A program made the position numbers and the translations under genes. A stretch of DNA of 64,000 nt from positions 4,898,001-4,962,000 of the forward strand of contig NZ_AP018254.1 of assembly GCF_002368395.1 (NCBI RefSeq), in the 5' to 3' direction. The DNA comes from Calothrix sp. NIES-3974 (GTDB lineage Bacteria; Cyanobacteriota; Cyanobacteriia; Cyanobacteriales; Nostocaceae). Positions 18,244-27,785 of this stretch are shown piece by piece (the first letter of the stretch is position 1; every line of letters starts with the position of its first letter). The notes beneath the pieces were generated by a model. It made no database searches. It was not told the origin of the DNA and was given only the letters and a program-made list of their open reading frames with translations.

Positions 18244-19551
18244 TTAGCTGGGATCTGGTAGAATTTGTCGCAACACCTCATAATTGACATCAGGGAGAAC
18301 TGTTTTTATTTTCTGCATAACTCCAGTTCTCAAAATGTGTATAACAGTTTCTACTGATTTAATGTCATCTCGAAATGATAGCTTTTGTTCAGACACTTGA
18401 ACACCTTCAGGTTCTCGATGAAACATTTCTGCGGAAATAAAACTAAATAATGTAAACTTTACTATTTCTGATGAAACTTCTTCATTTAATGCAGTAACTA
18501 TTTCTTCGATAGCAGTTCCAAGATCAACTTGTCGAACTGGATTTCTCACAATCCAATTTGATATTAGATATAAAGCCTCTGGTGATGGAAGGCGATAAAT
18601 AGGTGAACCTGCTCCCAAGATTGATCTATATGTTTCAACTGAGTGAATTTCTCTAGCACTCAGATCAGGTAAAATTTCGCATCCTTTCGGAACTGAACTG
18701 CGAAGAACCAAAATAACTTGTGAGGGGGGAATACGTGCTATACATAATTGCGAATCTTGACATATATATTGCATATATTCAATAAATTTTGCAAAACCTA
18801 ATTGAATAGGTCTCAGTCCAGGAATTATGTAACTGATTGCTTGTTGTATAACTGACAAATGAATCCCAGAACGAGTCAAGTCTAATTGGCAGATGCGATC
18901 GCTAGTATACCAATTTAATATTTCTTTCGTTTTAGCTATAACATCTTCCGGTGCAGCAGATGTTGTCTGTTGAACTTTGTTAATAAGGCGAGAGTTTCGC
19001 GGATCAAACCCATCCGAATGCTTATTTGTTAAAGTCTGTAAACTTGCTTTATATTGGTGTTCTTCTTCATCTGGGTCTGTTATCCAAACAAAATCATCGC
19101 AGACAGCTTGAAAAGTTTTATTGGTGGCATTTCTATACGCACAACCAATTACAGTTTTTCCATACTCATGCAATTTCTTTGCAAGGGCAGCAAAACCACC
19201 ATCTCCTGAGACAATAACAAATACTTCTAAGGATGGACGAACATGAGCTAAGTCAATAGCATCAATCGCCAACTGAATATCCGCCGCATTTTTCTTTTGT
19301 TCGCGAGAAAACCCAAAAACTTGAATTGGATCTATACCCAGTTCATTGATTTCTCCACGCATAATTGAAAGGCGAGAATCACTCCAATTTGCATATGCTC
19401 GCTGCACCGCAATTTGTCCAAGCTTTTCTGTTTTACGAATTGATGCCAAAATATCCTCTAAAGATAAATTTGCAATCATTTGTTGTGAGAAACTATACCC
19501 TTTTAATAGATTCTCAATATCATAAAAAATTACTGTGTTGAATTTCAGCAC
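18244..19551 (-). CDS. NYN-domain (LabA/PIN-like) protein with OST-HTH/LOTUS-like tail
   Basis: 435 residues. The N-terminal 170 residues form a NYN domain of the PIN-like nuclease superfamily. Acidic metal-site residues are visible in IFYDIENL, the KNAADIQLAIDAIDLA segment and VIVSGDGGFAALAKKL, so RNA cleavage is plausible. The C-terminal half has two helical segments (about 205-290 and 320-425) that look like OST-HTH/LOTUS RNA-binding modules, e.g. SDRICQLDLTRSGIHLSVIQ. The domain pair is known from RNA-processing proteins in bacteria and eukaryotes. It is a single gene with repeat-rich flanks. A second, shorter NYN protein lies at 33493. Target RNA unknown. Confidence 0.78.
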   Translation of the reverse strand: MLKFNTVIFYDIENLLKGYSFSQQMIANLSLEDILASIRKTEKLGQIAVQRAYANWSDSRLSIMRGEINELGIDPIQVFGFSREQKKNAADIQLAIDAIDLAHVRPSLEVFVIVSGDGGFAALAKKLHEYGKTVIGCAYRNATNKTFQAVCDDFVWITDPDEEEHQYKASLQTLTNKHSDGFDPRNSRLINKVQQTTSAAPEDVIAKTKEILNWYTSDRICQLDLTRSGIHLSVIQQAISYIIPGLRPIQLGFAKFIEYMQYICQDSQLCIARIPPSQVILVLRSSVPKGCEILPDLSAREIHSVETYRSILGAGSPIYRLPSPEALYLISNWIVRNPVRQVDLGTAIEEIVTALNEEVSSEIVKFTLFSFISAEMFHREPEGVQVSEQKLSFRDDIKSVETVIHILRTGVMQKIKTVLPDVNYEVLRQILPDPS

Positions 19552-19607
19552 TACAATCTCTTTTCTATTACTAATTTAATCAGCAATTACCTAATATTTC
19601 CTCAAAA

Positions 19608-20315
19608 TTACGGTAACTTGGCATTTTGTAAATTCGCCCCATCCACAAAAGCTGCATCCAAATTTGTACCTCGCAAATCTGCACCATCTAAATTCGCACC
19701 CCGTAAATCCGTTCCCTCCAAGTTTGCACCTCGTAAGTTTGCACCTCGTAAATTTGCACCACCTAAATTAGCTCGACTTAAGTCTACTCCCTTCAGGTTT
19801 GCATTAGCCAAATTAGCTCCTCCAAGTTGGGCTTCACGCAGATTTTTACCCCGTAAATCCCGTTTTTGCCAGTTGACACCGCCAAAGTTCTTGTTATTTA
19901 TATTACTGATATTACTGGTATTACTAATCTTATTTCTGTTAGTACTTTGATTGATATTCTGACTCTTCTCATCTGAGTTTTGCGGAGAATCGAGATTCTC
20001 TTCTAGGGGTTGTAATGGTGAGGATACAGTCTCAACTGGTACAGATGTGTCCACTGGTGGTTCGGCAATATCTGAATTTGCCAAGGAAGTATCCTGAGAG
20101 TCCCTCCGTGGTTGAGTTTCTACCGAGGTTATTTGAGGTACTTCCGTAATACGTAATACAAAATATACGACTACCCCCCCCATCAGGGTCAAACCTGTGA
20201 GCAAAGCGGTGAGGGTGAGAATTAGACCTTGACGCTTTTGCATATAAAATTTCTGATTGGAGAAATTGATGATTGCTTCTATTTTGACCGAGTTTTGATG
20301 ATTTGGCGAATCCAT
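19608..20315 (-). CDS. Membrane-anchored pentapeptide-repeat protein
   Basis: 235 residues. A single transmembrane helix (about 33-57, LILTLTALLTGLTLMGGVVV) is followed by a disordered linker rich in Ser, Asn, Gln and Pro. The C-terminal 85 residues are about 15 pentapeptide repeats (A(N/D)LxG type, e.g. ANLRGANLRGANLEGTDLRG), expected to form a right-handed square beta-helix. By orientation the helix would place the repeats in the periplasm or thylakoid lumen (inference). Function unknown; the family is large in cyanobacteria. ATG at about 20240 (MQKRQGLIL) is a possible alternative start, closer to the membrane helix. Confidence 0.8.
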   Translation of the reverse strand: MDSPNHQNSVKIEAIINFSNQKFYMQKRQGLILTLTALLTGLTLMGGVVVYFVLRITEVPQITSVETQPRRDSQDTSLANSDIAEPPVDTSVPVETVSSPLQPLEENLDSPQNSDEKSQNINQSTNRNKISNTSNISNINNKNFGGVNWQKRDLRGKNLREAQLGGANLANANLKGVDLSRANLGGANLRGANLRGANLEGTDLRGANLDGADLRGTNLDAAFVDGANLQNAKLP

Positions 20316-21258
20316 CTAAGGGTGCTAATCCCGGATTTGGAGCAAATTCCTAAAACTTCCAGTGAATAGGGAGTAGTGAGACGATCAACCAATTACTTAA
20401 GGCTAGGACTTACGCACTCTTTATGAGAGTCAGATTTTGGAATTACTACTGCTACGCAAGCAAGAAGTCGCTGCGCGTCTACCTTACGACCCTATGGTCG
20501 ATCCGCTACGCGAAGAAGTGCAATAACGGTGTTTACGTTGTCCTTGCGTCAGTCCTGAAGGCTGATCACTCTCTTGCTCTAAATGCGGATAATGCAATCT
20601 TTGTCAAGTACTAGCTCCACAGACAAGCAGGGGTAGGAAGATGATTTATCAAATTTTCATCTGTTCAGCGAAAATTTGTCATGGGAATCCCAGATTCCAA
20701 AATTAACTGCAAATATACTTTGGTTGGGGTGTTAGATTTTTTTTGGAAAAAGAAAATATTTAGTTGCACCTTCACACTATAAGCACAACTACGAGCCAAA
20801 TACAGAGGCTTTACTTTGTCTTTACATAGCAGGGCTTTTTCTCGCCGACTTATTTAATTCTTTCATGAAAGAGTATGGTTTTGATGAATTTATCCTGAAC
20901 ATAATCTCTCAAAACGACAAATTTGATATTGTATTTATATTAAATTCAAGTATTTAATTCGCCTACTAAAAATATAAATGTCCAATCTAGCTCAAAATTG
21001 GCAGATGTGCATTAACTTAAAGTATTGCGAAAACTACTTAGACTTATCTTGAAACTACATTTCATCTTTTATATAGAGATGAATCTATAAGATGGATAGG
21101 TTTTTCTCTATTCTAGAGATGACTAAATGTAAATTTTGTTCAAAGTCTGATTGTGATTCTATTTCCTGATATGGATGAAGATGAGTAAGGAATTTTGTAT
21201 ATTCCTCATCTTGACTTTTTCCCGATAAATTTATTTGTGCTAAATCCCAAAATAAATT
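20316..21258. other. Long intergenic region, repeats and possible remnants
   Basis: No convincing gene in about 940 bp. The start holds a partial R3 copy (20330-20405). Next comes a palindrome-rich 150 bp with CGACCCTATGGTCG and repeated GCTACGCAAG/CTACGCGAAG words. Around 20750-20830 the minus strand reads about 60 residues without a stop (containing CKDKVKPLYLARSCAYSVKV), without a start codon or a recognisable family. The rest is A/T-rich. Confidence 0.55.
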
Positions 21259-21261
21259 GTG

Positions 21262-22047
21262 ATGAAGACTAAACAGGTACTACAAAAGTTACAAAAAATA
21301 TTCCCAGAAAGTTGGTTGTATTTTGTTCAAAGTATTCATGCGTTTGTAGTATTTAATTGGATTTTGAAAATTCAAAGTCAGCCATTAAAGGTGACATCGA
21401 AATCGATGATGGTTTTTTCTCCCCATCAAGACGATGAAACCTTTGGTTGTGGGGGAATGATTCGGTTGAAGCGAGAACAGGGTGTATCGGTGGTAGTTGT
21501 GTTTTTAACCGATGGACAGGGTTCTGGAGGGTCAAAAGCAACAACCAAAGAAGAGATAATTCAGACTCGTAAACAAGAAGCAACCACAGCGCTAAATATT
21601 TTGGGTGTTGCATCTAAAGATATTTATTTTTTGGATAAACCAGATGGGACATTACCGGATTTAGCAGCTGATGTGAAGCAAGCTACTATTCAAGAAATCG
21701 TGAATTTGTTGCGATTATACCAGCCGCAGGAAATTTACGTTCCCCATTATAAAGATTGCCATCGTGATCACGAAGCTACCTATACATTGGTTTGTGATGC
21801 GATCGCCCAATTAAATCTGGATGTGGATGTACTACAGTACACAATTTGGATGTTGTGGCGAGCGCCATTATTTATAATGTTGAAATTACGAGATATTCTA
21901 CCTGCCTATCGATTAAACATTAGTCAAGTGCTAACACATAAACAACAGGCGATCGCATCCTATTCTTCCCAACTAGAAAGCTTACCGCCTAGTTTTGTAA
22001 ATCGCTTTCAAGGCTGCCACGAAATCTTCTTTAAAACTCAATCATAA
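21262..22047 (+). CDS. PIG-L family deacetylase
   Basis: About 261 residues of the LmbE/PIG-L zinc-dependent N-acetylglucosamine deacetylase family. The first zinc motif is in FSPHQDDETFGCGG, with the general base Asp. The second histidine region is HYKDCHRDHEATYTL. VVFLTDGQGSGG and the Rossmann-like core are also visible. These enzymes remove an N-acetyl group from a GlcNAc-containing sugar or glycolipid. The glycosyltransferase 290 bp downstream on the same strand supports a role in cell-surface glycan or glycolipid synthesis (inference). ATG at 21262 is preceded by an in-frame GTG, so the start may be one codon longer. Confidence 0.88.
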   Translation: MKTKQVLQKLQKIFPESWLYFVQSIHAFVVFNWILKIQSQPLKVTSKSMMVFSPHQDDETFGCGGMIRLKREQGVSVVVVFLTDGQGSGGSKATTKEEIIQTRKQEATTALNILGVASKDIYFLDKPDGTLPDLAADVKQATIQEIVNLLRLYQPQEIYVPHYKDCHRDHEATYTLVCDAIAQLNLDVDVLQYTIWMLWRAPLFIMLKLRDILPAYRLNISQVLTHKQQAIASYSSQLESLPPSFVNRFQGCHEIFFKTQS

Positions 22048-22334
22048 GGGAATATCGATGGTAATAATCAGAAATTCAATTGTTCCAAAAACATAAACTT
22101 GAATATGCTGATTGTAGCAACTGCCTGGAAGTGATTTTTCTACTTAATTGATGAATATCAAAAATGAATTATAATCCCAATACATATTGATTCATGGGGT
22201 AATATTTAGCCGGATATTGATGGTGTGTTTTGGGTGTGGTTAACACTTTTGCTGATGCAGTTTAATCAAAGCTTTGCAAGAACAAATATAGATTGAAATT
22301 AATTCATGTATATAGAGAGATAAAGAGATAAATT

Positions 22335-23438
22335 ATGCGAATTTTACACATTGTTAATCATGTCGAAAAAATCGGTAATGGGATAGTAAATGTTGCTGTA
22401 GATTTAGCTTGTCTACAAGCAAGGGAGGGTTATAAGGTTGCTGTCGTCTCCAAGGGTGGAGAATATGAAAGTTTGCTATCTCGATATGGTGTTCAGCACT
22501 TTAAATTAGATCAAAAGCGGACTCCCCTGAATATTCTCAAGGCAATTTGGTGTTATCGACAGATATTAAAAGGATTTCAACCCAATCTCGTCCATGCACA
22601 CATGATGACGGGAATAGTACTATCGTCGTTGTTACGACTGAACTACGACTACCATCTAGTTTCAACGGTACACAACGAGTTCCAATACAGTTCCCTGCTC
22701 ATGGGACTAGCTGATAACGTGATTACCGTCAGTCAAGCTGTGGCAAAATCCATGATTCGTCGGGGAATCCCAGAACGAAAAATTCGAGTTGTTCTCAACG
22801 GTACATTGAACAGTCCACGTCATCCGAATATTCGCAGCTACACTCCGATGGATTTGCAGCGTCCAGCAATTACGACGGTTTCCGGGATGTATCGACGTAA
22901 GGGAATCGGTGAACTGATAGAAGCATTTACGAAAATTGCCGATCAATTCCCCAGCTTGCATTTATATCTGGTTGGTGATGGACCAGACCGTGATGAATTT
23001 GTCGCAGAAGTCAGGGAAAATCAATTTCGCGATCGCATCCACTTTGAAGGTTTTCAGACCGAACCTCAGCGTTACATGCTCGCAACAGACATATTTGTGT
23101 TAGCGTCCCATCGTGAATCATTTGGTTTGGTTTTGACGGAAGCTAGGGAAGCTGGTTGTGCGATTGTCGCTTCCAATGTAGATGGTATTCCTGAAGCTCT
23201 TGACAATGGTCAAGCTGGTATTTTGGTTCCCTCTCAAGACAGCGATGCATTAGCAAACGCTCTCAAGGAATTGGTCAGTAAACCAGAGAAATTAGCCCAA
23301 TGGAAAAATAAAGCCAAACAAAACCTTGAACGCTTTCAAGTTCATCGTGTTCACCAGGAAACCTTGGCTATTTATCAGGACTTGATGAGTCGAGAAACTG
23401 ATAAAGCTAAAGTTTCCGCTTCCTTCAACCAGTTGTAA
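22335..23438 (+). CDS. Glycosyltransferase family 4
   Basis: 367 residues with a GT-B fold. The N-terminal acceptor domain starts MRILHIVNHVEKIGNGIVNV. The C-terminal donor-binding domain contains VSGMYRRKGIGELIEAF, LYLVGDGPDRDEF and the retaining GT4 signature HRESFGLVLTEAREAG (the E-x7-E motif), followed by VASNVDGIPEAL. It should transfer a sugar from a nucleotide-sugar to a lipid or glycan at the inner membrane face. It follows a PIG-L deacetylase, so the pair may modify the same surface glycan. The sugar specificity cannot be read. Confidence 0.9.
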   Translation: MRILHIVNHVEKIGNGIVNVAVDLACLQAREGYKVAVVSKGGEYESLLSRYGVQHFKLDQKRTPLNILKAIWCYRQILKGFQPNLVHAHMMTGIVLSSLLRLNYDYHLVSTVHNEFQYSSLLMGLADNVITVSQAVAKSMIRRGIPERKIRVVLNGTLNSPRHPNIRSYTPMDLQRPAITTVSGMYRRKGIGELIEAFTKIADQFPSLHLYLVGDGPDRDEFVAEVRENQFRDRIHFEGFQTEPQRYMLATDIFVLASHRESFGLVLTEAREAGCAIVASNVDGIPEALDNGQAGILVPSQDSDALANALKELVSKPEKLAQWKNKAKQNLERFQVHRVHQETLAIYQDLMSRETDKAKVSASFNQL

Positions 23439-23905
23439 TCGCCTCACAAGGCTAAACTATAATACTCCACCCCAATACTCCACCCCATTAACTGTGCATT
23501 AATGATGGGTAAAAAAAAAGCACGTAGTGTAGTAGCGCTAAAGCGCCATTCCCTCCCACCCATCCTCCGCGTAGGTGCAGAATCTACGAGACTCTAGTCC
23601 TCACGCACTGGATGACTACGCAGAGCATAGTCACCAAGTAAATGACCTGGATATTTCCGCCAACTTGTGCTAGTTGTCGGGGAGTACGTCAAGCAGAAGT
23701 AGTCCCACCATCTATTGCATTATTTTGCACTGATAACCTCTGATTACTGTTTTTTTGGTTTGGAATTGATATATTGACTATGAATCGTTTAAAATGAAGC
23801 CCAGGCTGATACGTATATAAGTATAAAGAGTAACTTTAATTTTTGTGCTGAATCACCCTAGATGTATGGGTAATAAATAGTTAAAATACCAAGTGCAGTT
23901 TCAGA
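23439..23905. other. Intergenic region with repeat R5
   Basis: No gene is visible. AATACTCCACCCC is duplicated at 23461-23487. About 23505-23690 is a copy of R5 (see 38290-38480), with CAGAGCATAGTCAC and ATTTCCGCCAACTTGTGC. The opening words GGGTAAAAAAAAAGCACGTAGT recur at about 25291. Confidence 0.6.
23540..23680 (+). repeat. Dispersed repeat R5, copy 1
   Basis: It shares CACCCATxCTCC, GTGCxGAA, CGCAGAGCATAGTCAC (CCCAGAGCATAGTCAC in the other copy) and ATTTCCGCCAAC in the same order with 38316-38470. The two are diverged but co-linear. Confidence 0.6.
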
Positions 23906-24400
23906 TTGAATAAATTGGCGTTTTTTGCAGTGACAATTCAGTCCACCCGTAGTTTGTGGCGCTTTGGACGAACCGTCCTTGGGGTTATATTTCGTCACCC
24001 TGTGCCAGGGACAAGCATTATACCAATCTTACCAGATGGCCGAATTGTCCTAATCCGCCGTCGTGACAATGGTTTATGGGGATTATCCGGAGGAATGGTT
24101 GATTGGGGAGATGATATCCCTAGTACCGTGGAGCGTGAATTAAAGGAAGAGACGGGTTTAGAGTTAGTGCAAATCAAGCGTTTGGTGGGGGTATATTCCG
24201 CACCGGAGCGTGACCCCAGGATTCATTCAATTTGCGTAGTTGTGGAAGCTGACGTATCGGGACAGATGCAAGTCCAGGATGAGTTAGAAATCATGGAAAT
24301 TCGTGCTTTTACGCGGGATGAATTGCCATTAGACCCGATGTCCCACGACCACAACCGTCAACTGCAAGATTACTTAAATGGCTTGACGACATTGGCATAA
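23906..24400 (+). CDS. Nudix hydrolase
   Basis: 164 residues. The Nudix box is visible as GMVDWGDDIPSTVE followed by RELKEETGLEL. It fits the G-x5-E-x7-REUxEExGU pattern except that the first conserved Glu is Asp. The catalytic RELKEE is complete, so pyrophosphate-bond hydrolysis of a nucleotide-type substrate is expected. The N-terminal 30 residues (TIQSTRSLWRFGRTVLGVIF) are amphipathic. The start is TTG at 23906; no better start lies inside. It is followed after about 45 bp by an alpha/beta hydrolase on the same strand, so the two may be co-transcribed. Substrate unknown. Confidence 0.85.
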   Translation: MNKLAFFAVTIQSTRSLWRFGRTVLGVIFRHPVPGTSIIPILPDGRIVLIRRRDNGLWGLSGGMVDWGDDIPSTVERELKEETGLELVQIKRLVGVYSAPERDPRIHSICVVVEADVSGQMQVQDELEIMEIRAFTRDELPLDPMSHDHNRQLQDYLNGLTTLA

Positions 24401-24446
24401 TATTGTTACATCCTCACATACAAGTAGCGCGAATCGTTTGGTAAAA

Positions 24447-25256
24447 ATGGAAACTCTATTCCGCAATTCCCGGATTAAACTCTCCCAGGGGTTATTATTT
24501 TGGCGCGAAGTTGGTTCTGGTGCGCCAATCGTTTTTTTACATGGAACTTGGACTGATAGTAGTCAATGGGTCAAGGTGATGGAGGTTCTGTCACGGGAGT
24601 TCCATTGCTTTGCTCCTGACCTGCTTGGATTTGGAGAATCTGAGTTTCCGAACATACATTACTCAGTAAATCTGCAAGTTGAATTAATTAATGAATTTTT
24701 GGATGCACTCAAGTTAGAAAGGGTATATCTGGTTGGTCATTCCCTGGGTGGTTGGATTGCTGCTACCCACGCTTTAAAATATCCGGAGAGGGTGAGTAAA
24801 TTAATATTAATTTCTCCGGAGGGAGTCGGGATTGAGGGGATAGAATCCCATTGGCAACGAATGCGGAATATTCTGATGCGTTCAGATTTTACCTTTGGGT
24901 TATTGCGTTTTATTCGTCCCCTTGCCAAGTTGTTCGGCTGGAAAATTGATCTGGAAGCTGATTTAAAGTTGCGGCAAATCATGGAAGGGAGTCCTACCGC
25001 TTGTGAGTTAATTTTTAACCGCCAAAATGCCGAAATTAAAGCTGAATTATTGGATAACCGTTTGTATGGGATGATGCCACCAACTTTGATTTTACAGGGT
25101 GGGGAAGATAGTCAGGAAGCAGTCACTAAAAGTAAAATTTATACCCAAAGTATTCACGGAGCTAAATTAAAATTCATCGCACACGCTGGACATGACTTAC
25201 CGGAAACATCTGTTTTGGATGTAGCTGGGGAAATTCGCAATTTTTTGCGTGAGTAA
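24447..25256 (+). CDS. Alpha/beta-fold hydrolase
   Basis: About 269 residues with the full alpha/beta-hydrolase pattern. The oxyanion-hole region is FLHGTWTDSSQW, the nucleophile elbow VGHSLGGWIA (Ser), an acid in LQGGEDSQEA and the catalytic His in AHAGHDLPET. A helical cap lies between strands 6 and 7. It would cleave an ester or related bond. The reaction cannot be assigned, since this superfamily includes esterases, haloalkane dehalogenases and C-C hydrolases. An upstream TTG (24438) gives three more residues. It sits just after the Nudix gene. Confidence 0.87.
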   Translation: METLFRNSRIKLSQGLLFWREVGSGAPIVFLHGTWTDSSQWVKVMEVLSREFHCFAPDLLGFGESEFPNIHYSVNLQVELINEFLDALKLERVYLVGHSLGGWIAATHALKYPERVSKLILISPEGVGIEGIESHWQRMRNILMRSDFTFGLLRFIRPLAKLFGWKIDLEADLKLRQIMEGSPTACELIFNRQNAEIKAELLDNRLYGMMPPTLILQGGEDSQEAVTKSKIYTQSIHGAKLKFIAHAGHDLPETSVLDVAGEIRNFLRE

Positions 25257-25586
25257 GCTCATACTAGTGGTTTGTCAAGTCAACGTTTGATGGGTAAAAA
25301 AAAGTACGTAGTTGCGCTAGTCTGCGACAACCCTGCGGGTATAGCCCTCTCAAATAAAGCTTGAGATAGTACTATCCGTCATTGCGACCCCAGGGAAGCA
25401 ATCTCATTATCCGCAAACTACCACGACAACAGGCAACTTGGTGTAACCATCTTTTGTTAAGATGGTAGGGGATCATATACCTTGCTGTTCTAGAGTGAGA
25501 TCAAAAAATTGTACTGGCGATCGCAAAACCAATTTTTACCAGAATTGGGTAGGATGAATCGCCCTCAAAATCTCAATTTTTAACTA
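25257..25586. other. Intergenic region before ABC ATPase gene
   Basis: 330 bp without a gene. GGGTAAAAAAAAGTACGTAG at about 25291 is shared with 23505. A short hairpin-like CCATCTTTTGTTAAGATGG lies at 25449-25467. Neither has a clear role. Confidence 0.5.
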
Positions 25587-26696
25587 ATGGCAAAAGTTCG
25601 ACTAGAGAATATTAATCGCGTTTATAATCAAGCAGTCGCGATCGCGGATATTAGTTTTGAAATACCCGATGGTGAATTTTGGGTGTTGGTTGGACCATCG
25701 GGATGTGGTAAATCCACGATTCTACGGACTATTGCTGGTTTGGAATCGGCAACTTCGGGTAATATTTACATTGGCGATCGCTTGGTGAATAATGTTCCTG
25801 CTCGGCAACGGGATGTGGCAATGGTATTCCAAAATTATGCCCTCTATCCCCACATGACGGTTGCCCAAAATATTGGCTTCGGTTTGAAAATGCGCCAAGT
25901 TGATAGTAATATCATTAAACAACGGGTTCTTGAAGTTGCTCGCTCCTTGTCCCTGGAACATTTACTGGAACGTACTCCCAAACAACTATCAGGAGGACAA
26001 CAACAACGGGTAGCCCTGGGACGCGCGATCGCTCGCCAAGCAGAAGTTTTTCTCCTAGACGAACCTTTGTCGAATTTGGATGCCCAATTACGGGATGATA
26101 CTAGGGCTGAGTTAAAGCAGTTACATCATAATCTGCGTAATACCACTGTTTACGTCACCCATGACCAGGTGGAAGCCATGACCCTGGCAGATAAAATAGT
26201 TGTGCTTGAGAAAGGTAGAATTCAGCAAATTGGCGACCCCCAAACCATTTACAGTCAGCCAGCAAACCGCATGGTGGCCACTTTCATTGGCAACCCTCCC
26301 ATGAATATTTTACCAGCAAAATTTTTAGGTAAACAATTTGACATTTGGGGGCAAATGATTCCGGTGGGAGACAATATGGGAAAAATGGCAGATTTAAATA
26401 TTCCCGTCGGTCAAGTAGTGGAACTAGGAATTCGTCCTGAATATATGACCCTAGCGGAAAATGGCGATGAAGAAGGGGATAAACCATTGTTGCTAGTGGA
26501 GGTCAAGGTAGTGGAACCGTTAGGAAGGGAAACTTTAATTCGTGCTGGGATACCAGGTTCCATGACGATTTTGAACATTCAAACAAGCGCCAATATTCGT
26601 CCCCAACCGGGAGATAGATTACATTTGTTATTGGATTTACAGCATTTATTTGTGTTTGATGGAGAAACGGGTAAACGTTTATTTCCACTAGTTTAA
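25587..26696 (+). CDS. Sugar-type ABC transporter ATP-binding protein (MalK/UgpC family)
   Basis: 369 residues. The nucleotide-binding domain has Walker A GPSGCGKST (about 37-45), the Q-loop in VFQNYALYPHMT, signature LSGGQQQRVALGRA, Walker B VFLLDEPLSNLDA and the H-loop in VYVTHDQVEAM. The C-terminal third is the beta-rich MOP/TOBE regulatory domain (VELGIRPEYM) typical of CUT1 importers of oligosaccharides, glycerol-3-phosphate or compatible solutes. No permease or binding-protein gene is adjacent. In many bacteria such an ATPase serves several permeases, so it is probably a shared subunit (inference). Substrate not assignable. Confidence 0.9.
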   Translation: MAKVRLENINRVYNQAVAIADISFEIPDGEFWVLVGPSGCGKSTILRTIAGLESATSGNIYIGDRLVNNVPARQRDVAMVFQNYALYPHMTVAQNIGFGLKMRQVDSNIIKQRVLEVARSLSLEHLLERTPKQLSGGQQQRVALGRAIARQAEVFLLDEPLSNLDAQLRDDTRAELKQLHHNLRNTTVYVTHDQVEAMTLADKIVVLEKGRIQQIGDPQTIYSQPANRMVATFIGNPPMNILPAKFLGKQFDIWGQMIPVGDNMGKMADLNIPVGQVVELGIRPEYMTLAENGDEEGDKPLLLVEVKVVEPLGRETLIRAGIPGSMTILNIQTSANIRPQPGDRLHLLLDLQHLFVFDGETGKRLFPLV

Positions 26697-26811
26697 TACT
26701 AAGGTACTATGTTAATGCGAACATTTTATCTATTTTGTTTGATTTTGCCTTTGTTACCAATCTTCAAAAGTCGTGATTGCAAATGCAACTGCGGGGTGAT
26801 CAAGCAATAAA

Positions 26812-27756
26812 TTAATGGGGTTGCTGGTGATTAGTGGGACTTTGGGGTAAAAGTTCCGGGTGAATGCGTCGTTGTCCAAACCAAATTAAACGTTTGTGTT
26901 CAAATTGGGTCGCAAGGATACCACCGAAGCCGAATACATGGACAATTAGATAAACCATACCACCGACAACGGGGATTAAACCGATTAATCCCAACATGAA
27001 AATACCTGCAACCAATTGAAATCCAAATTGACGATGTTTAAAGCTGGTTTGACCAATGACTAAACCCATGCTGACACTACCGACTAGTATGGCTAATAAA
27101 GCCGCAAGATTAGCAACGGGTAAAACTAAAGCACCCAGCAAACTACCAGCAATCAGGGTTGATAGTAACATTAGTCCCACCGTTCCCCCTAAACCCCAAG
27201 CTGCGGCAATTAACGGGTGTTGTTCAATGGTGACAGCTACAGATTGTAAATAATGGGGAATCAGAATTAATAATAATATACCGATAATTGCGATCGCACA
27301 AATCACCAACCCATGGAAAATGGCGCTAACTAGGTAAAGATGGAGCAATAATCCCCACGTACCCCACGCATGGATCGACTGCATGATGCCGAATTTACCA
27401 TCAATGAGGGAGGTAGATGTACCATGAATCACAGCATCACTCGCTTTTTTTACCTCCCCTGCGATCGCTGTTGCATCTCCCCGAATCTGAGCTTGGGGAT
27501 TGAGAATAACATCCCCCGCAACCGCAACCGCATTACCCTGTAGTGTTGCACCATCATCAATCTTTACCGAACCAGCAACCGCGATCGCATCATCCACTAA
27601 CATCTCCTTGGTGATTGTCACATCACCACCAAAGCGGATGACATCGGTATGACGGGAAACCTGGGTTCCGGTAGCTGCGGCTGTAGTCCAAAATAGTAAA
27701 ATCAATACAGCCAACAAAATCGGTAACAGCCATTGACGCAGTTTTGACCATTTCAT
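26812..27756 (-). CDS. Polymer-forming (bactofilin-like) domain membrane protein
   Basis: About 314 residues from the ATG at 27756, chosen because AGGAATGGG lies upstream; a GTG at 27774 is possible. A signal/anchor helix (LLPILLAVLILLFWTTAAA) is followed by a short beta-helical polymer-forming region. It has repeated strands such as DDAIAVAGSVKIDDGATLQG and GNAVAVAGDVILNPQAQIRG, the alternating hydrophobic/Gly pattern seen in bactofilins. The second half has about five transmembrane helices. It may tether a self-assembling scaffold to the membrane, but the role is unknown. It is 29 bases downstream of the universal stress gene on the same strand, so the two are probably co-transcribed. Confidence 0.75.
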   Translation of the reverse strand: MKWSKLRQWLLPILLAVLILLFWTTAAATGTQVSRHTDVIRFGGDVTITKEMLVDDAIAVAGSVKIDDGATLQGNAVAVAGDVILNPQAQIRGDATAIAGEVKKASDAVIHGTSTSLIDGKFGIMQSIHAWGTWGLLLHLYLVSAIFHGLVICAIAIIGILLLILIPHYLQSVAVTIEQHPLIAAAWGLGGTVGLMLLSTLIAGSLLGALVLPVANLAALLAILVGSVSMGLVIGQTSFKHRQFGFQLVAGIFMLGLIGLIPVVGGMVYLIVHVFGFGGILATQFEHKRLIWFGQRRIHPELLPQSPTNHQQPH

Positions 27757-27785
27757 CGTCCCATTCCTAATCACCTCAACCTGAC

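Noticed and set aside
20423-20614. 63-residue open frame on the plus strand
   Set aside because: It consists of palindromic repeat DNA (CGACCCTATGGTCG, GCTACGCAAG) and has no protein-family look.
20741-20870. Minus-strand stretch coding CKDKVKPLYLARSCAYSVKV
   Set aside because: There are about 60 codons without a start, bounded by stops; I cannot link it to a family, so it is not listed as a gene.
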